A DNA stretch of 31,122 nt from Saccoglossus kowalevskii (taxonomy: Eukaryota > Hemichordata > Enteropneusta > Harrimaniidae). Of the stretch, positions 1 to 9,400 are shown in pieces (the first letter of the stretch is position 1; each line of letters opens with the position of its first letter). Location: positions 145,098-176,219 of the forward strand of contig NW_003119932.1 of NCBI RefSeq assembly GCF_000003605.2. Direction: 5' to 3'. The notes beneath the pieces are model-generated. The model was not told where the DNA came from, searched no databases, and was given only the letters and a program-made list of their open reading frames with translations. A program made the position numbers and the translations under genes.

Positions 1-201
1 TATGCACCAAGTTTCATCAAAAACCGATGTATGGTTCTTGAGATAGCAGTGGAACAGTCGGACACACATACACACATACACACACACATACACACATACA
101 CACACACATACCCACATACACACATACCCACATACACACATACACACATACAGACACACTAACTGCAAAGACTCCCATTTTGTGCTTCGCACATGGGAGT
201 C
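1..201 (+). repeat. Tail of a pearl/Helitron-like tandem-core repeat, family A
   Basis: A core end (1-61, including CCAAGTTTCATCAAAAACCG and GAGATAGCAGTGGAACAGTC), a CA/TACA microsatellite (62-158) and a hairpin at 170-201 (9-bp stem GACTCCCAT/ATGGGAGTC with an inner GTGC-TTC-GCAC). The same core occurs on the other strand at 23383-23700. The left end lies outside the window. Confidence 0.75.
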
Positions 202-280
202 AAAAATGAATTGGCATTAGGTTTGTAATATGCCTGAAATGTTGTGCATTACTATGCATGTTATAAATACAATACACTGG

Positions 281-427
281 CTATTTTAAAGTAATCCATT
301 TCTGTGATGTGTCTTCATTCAGTAAGTCTATCTCATTCGCCATGTTCTGCATTTCTTTGAGGTAGCTGTCTGTTTCAGCAGAGATTGGTGTGTCATCAGA
401 ATCTGGTACACGCTGTAAATCCATTCT
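281..427 (-). CDS. ZCWPW1: ZCWPW1-like terminal exon 13
   Basis: Residues 563-610 ending ...SQKWITLK and TAG at 281-283. The acceptor is TTTACTCACAG. The product is acidic and likely helical (DSYLKEMQNMANEIDLL). The 3' UTR continues toward or beyond the window edge. Confidence 0.8.
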   Translation of the reverse strand, partial: RMDLQRVPDSDDTPISAETDSYLKEMQNMANEIDLLNEDTSQKWITLK

Positions 428-3400
428 CTGTGAGTAAACAATATATTTTAGTATACAATTGATAAATATTCACTAATAGATTGAACAGCATCTCAACTGC
501 AACAGATTTTGTAATATATTTTTATTTTATTATTATATTATTATTAATAATTTATCTTTGTCCCATTTACTGAATGTACATTTCATTTTTGGTTGAAAAT
601 AAGCAATAGGATTGATGAAAATGTAACGTACTAAAATCTTACATACTTTCTGAGAATTATTTGAAGAGTCAGTTAGCAAGATGGCTAAACACTTTGGTGT
701 TTGCTTTGTTTATAGTTTATACTAGAAGGACGGCTAGGATACTGGAACATATCTTATTATATTACGTGTAAGCATTGTAATAGACCAGTGACTCACTAGC
801 ATAAATTCTTGTTGGTTCTTGTTGAATTTTGTTGTTCATTTCAAAATTCAAGTAACGATAAAGGAGATGTCGCCACCACAGGTATAACTTTGAGAACCAC
901 AGCTAAACTTAAAATAGTGATTGCTTATTGTCAATTTATTAATTGAAATCACATCAAAATGTTTGAATCTAGAAAACATTAGAAATTCACTTAGCCACCC
1001 TCAGCCACAGACTGACTTGCTGTATCCCAGAAAACAAATTAAATGTCGACACATTTTGGAGTATAAATTTGTGTTTGTGATTTGGGACATACTCTCAGCA
1101 TCACATACAATCATACTGATGAATTTATAACTAACCTGAGATTTATTTTCCTGAGATGAATCACTGTTGTAGAAGTTAGAATAAAACTTTAACTTCATTA
1201 TTTCTGGAGTTGTATTTGGTACTGAAAATATAAATATGCACACATTATGTAAATATTAGGACAGATCTGATATAGTGAGATCTTTTTTTTTTCCAGTTTT
1301 CATCTACAAGATACAAAAGCAGATATATTGTGAGAATAGATAGATAAATAGAATTTGTTATTTGGAACGTACCAATGGAATCTTGAGTAAAGTCCAAAAC
1401 TAACAATAACAAAACAAAACGTTCACATTATTGTGAGAATATATACATAAGAGTAATGAGTACAGCTAAATTCATCCAGTAATTTGAATATTATACTGCA
1501 GAGGCGGCGGCACACAATTATGCATGAGGGGGCAAGATCTGCTCACTGCACCAACCTTGCACCAAAGTTGCAACCTTACTAGGGGGTCCGGGGCATGCTC
1601 CCTCTCAAAAATCTTGAAATATAGACCTTCTGAAACGCTATTTCCTGCATTTTGAGGGGCAAATTTTGACGACTCAAAAGGCTTCAGCTTGATTTTGGAG
1701 GGGCGACGCCCCCAACATTTTTTCGAGGGGGCAACTACCCCCTCTGTACTGTCAGTGTCAAAGAGAGCTGTTGACTCTGTGAAATACTGCTTCCAGTATA
1801 GAATGCACATGTAATGTAAATACACTATATTAGATTATCAATATACAGCCAACTATCATTGAGTTGATAAACACAAAAATAGAATTTACCAGTTGAAATT
1901 ACTTCTGTAACTCTGTCAAACTGATTGGTGCCTCCAATTGGAGAAACTCTGTCAGTGTCAAAATTTGAGAGCATGTTTTCAATTTCTTTCATGTCGTTCA
2001 TGGCGTCTTCGTCATCAAGGTTCAATTCATAAGGAATAGGCTTTTCTTTCACACCGACTAAATGTAACAAAAATGAACGACATACATCACTACATACTGA
2101 ATGTTTCTCATCAACACAAAAAAGGTTGAACTGATATCAAAAAAGATAAAAACAATCACTTAGTATGCCTAGTATTATCAGACAGTAGTACAAGTAATAT
2201 GCATATACAAAGTCTTAATCCATTTGGGTAGCCTATCTTCATGAAAATAAATATTTTAATCAGTGATTGGTATGCAAATTGGCTAATTTTAAGCCACAAA
2301 ACATGGTAAAAGAAATTCACTAATTAAAATGTACAGTATAATTAAAAAACTAGTTTCATGCAAACAACTGTACAAGTGATAATATACATCTATTTGACAA
2401 TACTGCTATACACAAAGAACATGCTAGACCAGTTAAATATTGAATTGCCTGTGTGTGCTCCCTCTTGTTATTTTTTTCTAGAGAAAACCCTTTTCTAAAA
2501 AAACTATCAATTGAAATTGAAATAAAAGTGGTATACAATATTACCTGAATAGTCACAATGTAGTGTTGATAACTGCATAACTGTGTTTGATGGAAGTGAT
2601 ATACTTGTAGATGCTGTGGCTGCAGTGTAAGAATTCTCAGTCTTCTGTGTTGTAACTATTTCATAATTTTTCCCACCTTTGTACAGCTCATATGGCAGTA
2701 TGTTTCTATTAGTAAAATATGACATAAATAAAAGAAGTGATTTGCCAAGAAGGTTATGTTTTGACAGCCTTTGTTTGCTGGCCATTCGAAATGCAATGCT
2801 AGATTGGTCTGTATTCATGCCTTGCGTGTTTATTTGTTTATTTCCGCCACTTCTCTACTTTAGCTTTGAGTGATTGTTATGAAATTTGGTTACAGTGACT
2901 CAATAGTGTACCTTGCAACTCGACTGCTTGGTATGCCTCCAGGATTTTTGTAAAAGAAAACTACCATAACATAATATTGGATTTAAAGCTATATCACTGA
3001 AATAGGAATGTGTCCAACCTGTATATAGGGACCAATTAAGATACTGTACTTTATAGACAGGATGTCTTTATCCAGTGAATATTATTATATTGTTAGTGAA
3101 TACAAATATTAAAATATTTCACAGTTTAAGGTGCAACTTGTCGAGAGATGGAGAACAAGTCATTGAAAATGACACAGTCTCTGTTACATTTTTGAAATTT
3201 CTCTTTGTGCTCGTTATATTAAAGCGGAGGGGTTGTCGAGCAAGTGTGTCCTTGAAACTTGAGTCTCAAGTGGCGTATACAACAGACTGTTTATTTACAT
3301 CAAATTCGAACATGTGTTGCGTGACGACCCCTCCGGTTTAAAACATACGGTAGCAAACAAAACATAGATCACAAGTGAAAGTAAAACAAATTGAGATGCA

Positions 3401-6400
3401 TGCCTATGTTATTGCACTTGCTAAAATTGTTTAAAGTATGTTTGAGAAAATGCAAGTCTGAGGATCGGAATGAGGCACTAAAATTGCATTACCATTTATC
3501 TATGACAGAGATATAGTAATATGGCCAAAAATAAAAACAGCTGTTATTCGGTCATCTTTGATCTGATTATGAAAAAACTGACATGTAGGATGTATGTGCC
3601 AAACACGAATGAAAATGGTACATAAATCTTGGAAATTTAGTAGTAAGGCCAAAAAGTCAGATGGCTGTCAATCGGCCGTCCTTGATTCAATTGCGAGAGA
3701 AATTGTCATGAACATGTATCCTAACATGTATAATCTATGTACCAAGTTTGAATGAAAACTGACAAAGCATGTCCAAAAAACGACATTTTCAAAAAACAAG
3801 ATGGCCATTTTGAATCAAATTGTTAAACCACTGCATGTGCATATGTCCCACATAAAGTACTAGGCACATGCAAAGAATGAACGGAATCGGTCCAAAGGAT
3901 TCTGAAATATGACTCCGTACGGATGGTCGGAGGGCATGTATCCTAACATGTATGATCTATTTACCAAATTTGAATGAAAACTGACAAAGTATGTCCAAAA
4001 TACGACATTTTCAAAAAATAAGATGGCTGCCATTCAGCCATTTTGAATTGAATCGCTAAACCTCTGCATGTGCATATGTCCTACATAAAGTACTAGGCAC
4101 ATGCAAAAAATGAACGGAATCGGTCCAAAAGATTATGAAATATGACTCCGGATGGACGGACGGACGGAGACCGAATAATAAGTCCCCGTTTTCGAACTTC
4201 GCTCGAACAGGAACTAATAAATAAAAAATATGCTTGTTTGATTAATTTTAATATTTCAATGTACAAACTTGTAATCATCTTCCGGCATCATTTTGGCATT
4301 TATACACATGTTTATTTATTTCACTGGCATTAAAAGGGCACTAGTCACTACAGGCAGGTGGTCTTTATATGAAGGAAGTAGGTAATAATAATAGTTTCAT
4401 TATTATTCAGTTACTTGAGGATGTCACTTACCTTTGATAATAATTTTTGGCAGTAGTGGCACCAGAACCCGCTTTACAAATACCAGTTGCTTCTCTGTAT
4501 ATAATGGACCATCCACCTGGGATAACACATACCTAAATAATACCAACATTTAAATGTCAATATTTATTTTTGAGCAAATACAGTGGGTATTTCCTCAGAA
4601 TGTTGCTTTTAATATTTTAGCCAAACTGTTAAACACTTTAGAGAGACTTTGCAATATAAATATGTCTAAATTATTTACATATGTACAATATTATTGAAAT
4701 TCAATCTGTGAACAACAAAATTTGAATAATTTATTTATATGAGGTAATTAATAAGTATGGTTTCAACCTTGAACTATTATCACATCTATGGATTACCATT
4801 GAGAAATTTCATTGAAATTTTATGAGTGGTATTTGGGATATCTGTGGAAAAGCAGAGATAGCTCCGCTGTTAGCAATGCACATTTCAATTAAAAAACAGA
4901 ACATATCATTAGAAAATGAACAATATGCATAGTATCAATGCAATGGGACTTGTTGTTTTCAACAAGAACTCAAAAATATCATTTTTCACCATAAATGATT
5001 GTGGTTTTTAACAAGAAGTCGAAAATATCACTTTTTACCAAAAATGACAAAAATATTCATCAAAATTAGAGAATTGAAGATATCATCATGAAATGAACAA
5101 ATTTGAGAGTGGTCCACATGTAGTACCTATATATGTAATATCAAAGCAATTGGACTTGTGGTTTTTAACAAGAAGTCAAAAATATCACTTTTTACCAAAA
5201 AGGACAAAAATATTCACCAAAATTAGAGAATTAAAGATATCATTACAAAATGAACAAATCTGAGAGAGGTCCACATGTAGAACCTATATATGTAATATCA
5301 AAGCAATTGGACTTGCAGTTTTTAACAAGAATTTGAAAATATCACTTTTTACCAAAAATATACAAAAATATTCACCAAAATTAGAGAATTGAAGATATCA
5401 TTACAAAATGAACAAATCTGAGAGGGGTCCACATGTAGTACCTATATATGCAATATCAAAGAAATTGGACTTGTGGTTTTTAACAAGAAGTCGTAAATAT
5501 CACTTTTTACCAAAAATGACAAAAATATTCACCAAAATTAGAGAATTGAAGATATCATTACAAAATGAGCAAATCTGAGATAGATCCACATGTAGTACCT
5601 ATATATTTAATATCAAAGCAATTGGACTTGCGGTTTTTAACAAGAAGTCGAAAATATCACTTTTTACCAAAAATGACAAAAATATTCACCAAAATTAGAG
5701 AATTGAAGATATCATCATGAAATGAACAAATCTGAGAGAGGTCTACCCAAGGTACATATACACCAAGTATCAAAGCATTCAGGCTTGTAGTTTTCAAGAA
5801 GAAGTCGAAAAAGTAAAACATTGACACGGACGACGGACAATCACTCTATGATAGGCTTCGCTCGACAAAGTCGACAGCGGAGCTAAAAATGGGCTAATTT
5901 ATGACAATTAGATAATTAATATACACAGATTTCAATCCAAAACTAATCAGGTTCTTGCATTGTCCCAGAGCATTCATGTACCAAGCTTGTTTCATTGATA
6001 ATTTCTTGAGATACCAATTTTCTCTGACTGACTCTTGAAAAAGTGGTTTACTGTAATTGTAACATGATTTGTGAACAACAAACAGTGTGATCACCTACCC
6101 TATGGTAACCGCCCATTTCTTTTACTTGCATGTACAGTTGATACAAGCTGACTGGTACACCTTGCCAATTAGGCAGTCTTTTAATTGGCATACCTCTTGT
6201 CTCCATAAAGTGTGTAAGAGTATTTGAGAACTCGTGATCTTGATTTTGTAAAGCCTAAATTAAATTAATAAACAGTGGAAATTCCAATATGAAAACCTTA
6301 CCCAAATGCTATGTAGAAACTATTAAACTAAGCATAAAATCAGTGAAAACTGGGAGAGCGCCACCTATCACTCAAATGAAATCAAATTTTATTCCAACAT

Positions 6401-9400
6401 AGTAGACTTATGTTATGTTATTATTTTTGGTGCAATCAAGAATATTTCAGGAATTTTGGCAATAATCAACAAGTATTATACACAATGTGACTGTGATAGG
6501 AAAGATGTTGAAAATGGCAATGCAGATGGTTTGTCAAGAGCATGGCAGTTAGATATGAATAAAATGAGATGTGCTGTGTGCAGCTTGGTGCTTTACTATC
6601 ACCTAAATATTGTGTACTAAATATTTAGTTTATCCAGCTTCTGCAGCACAGCTATATTGTTCTATAGAATTGCTTGTTAACTGGTGTTAATAGTTGTATA
6701 TTTAAATTTATTATTGTTGGGTATTTTCAAGTCTATTTCAAAGTTTCTGAAAACAAGTTTTCATACTTGTGAAATGCATGTGATGATTTGAGGCTATGAC
6801 ATAAGTTTAGTCATTTGCATAATAATATTGATACCGGTACATTGTATGGAACATCCCTTTGGGACTTGGGCTCAGTCCCAGACCTAGTAGTTGAGTAATA
6901 AACATCAGTTACAAGTGCTCATCTCAAGTGAATTATTCTCCTCCCAGATTTGGTGAACAATATTCACTTGGTTCACTCTACTCTGAGAAGTCAGCTCTCA
7001 GCTTAGAGTGACATAATGGATATATATTTCTAATGATTGAACAGGATAGAAAACTTGATAGCACCATATATATCTGGGCACTAGAGTAAGCAGCAAACAT
7101 TTTTCAAATACAATTCAATCGTGTAGTGCATATAAGAACACTTTAGAACCATACAAGCTGAAAACCATAACCATGTTTGTAAATTACAGCTCTTGCCACT
7201 GTAACTGATTAAATATTTACATCAACTTTGATTTCTCATTTATTTAGAGTTTTAACAGTTTACTTATTGGGCATATACCATCAATCCATCCACATATTCA
7301 AATAAAAACTATTGAGATTATCAATCTCCAAATTGAATAGCACAGATCCCTTCTCTAATCACATACATTATTGAACTCAGAACAGCCAGTTGCTGGCTCA
7401 CCAGCCTGGATTTTTCAAAAATCTGGGCATATTTACTTGTTTATTTATCTACTAATTAATAATAAACAAAACAAAACATGGCTAAAATTAGCACAAAAAC
7501 CAAGAAATGTCTTTACCTGTACATCCGCTGTGAACTTTTCTTCCTTTGAACGGTTCAACAAAGACGACAACACTGGACTCCATGATAGTTTTTTGACTGG
7601 TACAGCATCAGTATTCAAATCCTGTATAATAAGCTTATAAATATTATTCAACTATTAAACACTGAACTTTTGTTGTAGAACTAATGATATATGGCAAATA
7701 CTTAGATAATCACAGGCTGACATGGTACATTAACTTCCATTGTAAATTTGTTAGACCTTCTGAGTTTTGTTCAAAATCAAGTTTTGAAATCTTAGACAAA
7801 AAAATTATAAGGAATATTGTATTCTGGGAGTCAAAAATCACATTAATACATTAAACATTGATATTAACAAGTTGACTAGAATACTACTGAATTTGAGACT
7901 CAGTGCAGTGGTTGACAGGACAGTAAACCAAACTCTATGTAAACTGAAATTTGTTTATACATCCACTAGTAAAACATATTTATGTAATAAAAAACCTATT
8001 CTTTCAGGTAGTCTGGCTCTGAGATTATAATGAATCAAAGGTAATCTGGAAAACCTTTTGGTATTGGTTAGTACTATCAATTGAATACTATTTTGTATGG
8101 CTACATGATACATGTGTACATGTGTCGTATAGTATGAATTTATATTTACTCAGTTAGTGAAATGTCATAGGGTACAACTGAACACAGATATTATTACCTT
8201 GACTAATGGCTGGATAACCTGTTGGGTATCTCTACCAACCACCTCATGCTTCTTTATCTTGACATTTCTCTTTTCACAATGCTTCTTTACAGTTTTCTCC
8301 CTTTTCACATCCACAGCAGCTACTTCATCATTTTCCCCAAACTCATACATATCTGTAATAATCACAAGCAGAAACACATCATCACATGACAAAGTCCCTG
8401 TTAGTTCAATCATATACAAAACTGAAATGAGTCAGACAATTTGAATCAGCATGTGAAACAAATAATATAATGTAGTTGTAAAGTTTGATTGGCATTAAGT
8501 CAATGGCTTTGGAACAACATTTGCCTTCAGCTATTTTTATTCTGATTTGAAAAAATAAATTATGGTCCAGTTATGTACATATTCAATGTACATGCTAAGA
8601 TGCACAATAGCTGTTGATCAAGATCTGGGTTCGAAATGGAAGAAGTCCTTGATTTTGATGAATTTCTAACATTAAAATGGCTATCTTAAATCTGATGTGT
8701 GCGACAAGACGTATGATATATGTATATAAGGTTTGAACATGATCAGTGAAGACATTCAAGAGATACAGCCTTGGCACCACATTCATTAAAACAAAATGGC
8801 CACCAGTCTGCCATTTTAAATCTGATCTCAAAAACAAAACAATGTCCATTAAGCTCCAAGATATGTATAAAGTTTTAATGAAATTTATACATACATGACC
8901 AAGATCTGGTTTAGAAATGCATGCTTGATTCTGATGAATTTTTAACATTACAAGGATTATCTGTGGAAAAATGGTGCTCAACATTATTCAATAATATTAT
9001 TTAAAAACAATTACATTTTCCAAATTTTTTCCTGATCATTTATGTTCTATTTTTTACCACGCTGGAAAATAACCTATGTCTGGCAAATGGGTGGGCAGTA
9101 ATTTAATGAACCAGAAGTTTACATAAATATAACCACTAAATCTAAAAGATGTATAAGAATATGTTAATTCTAGTTTTGCTCTACCTCTATTTCCTTCTTC
9201 CTTGTACTTGAAAATACAATGCTTAAGTCGTTCAGTACATGATATTGAAATCAGGGTGTGAGCTTCTCCAACTGCAATATCAAAAGCTTTTCTTCTGATA
9301 TATGAAACTGCAGGTTTAACAAGAGAGTGCTTTGTTTTTTTCTTCGGTTTCTGCTGAGAAACATAAACAAACATTCTTTAATTTAATTAGCATTTGTTGT

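Noticed and set aside
1472..1825. 117-codon minus frame, with a DTDS motif resembling DTDR in exon 11
   Set aside because: It overlaps a G/C-rich dispersed repeat and lacks fitting splice sites; the shared CTGTCAGTGTCAAA is too short to call a duplicated exon.
4432..4532. Alternative frame of this exon (VLSQVDGPLYTEKQ...)
   Set aside because: Only the frame fixed by the phase of exon 8 gives the ARID pattern and joins to NILPYEL. The other frame has no match.
8625..8640. GGTTCGAAAT as a tRNA T-arm or SINE promoter
   Set aside because: No A-box at the right distance and no cloverleaf.
8595..8984. 129-codon minus frame in a ZCWPW1-like intron
   Set aside because: It is a translation of the two-copy family B repeat (the motif MLKIHQNQ / MLEIHQNQ recurs).
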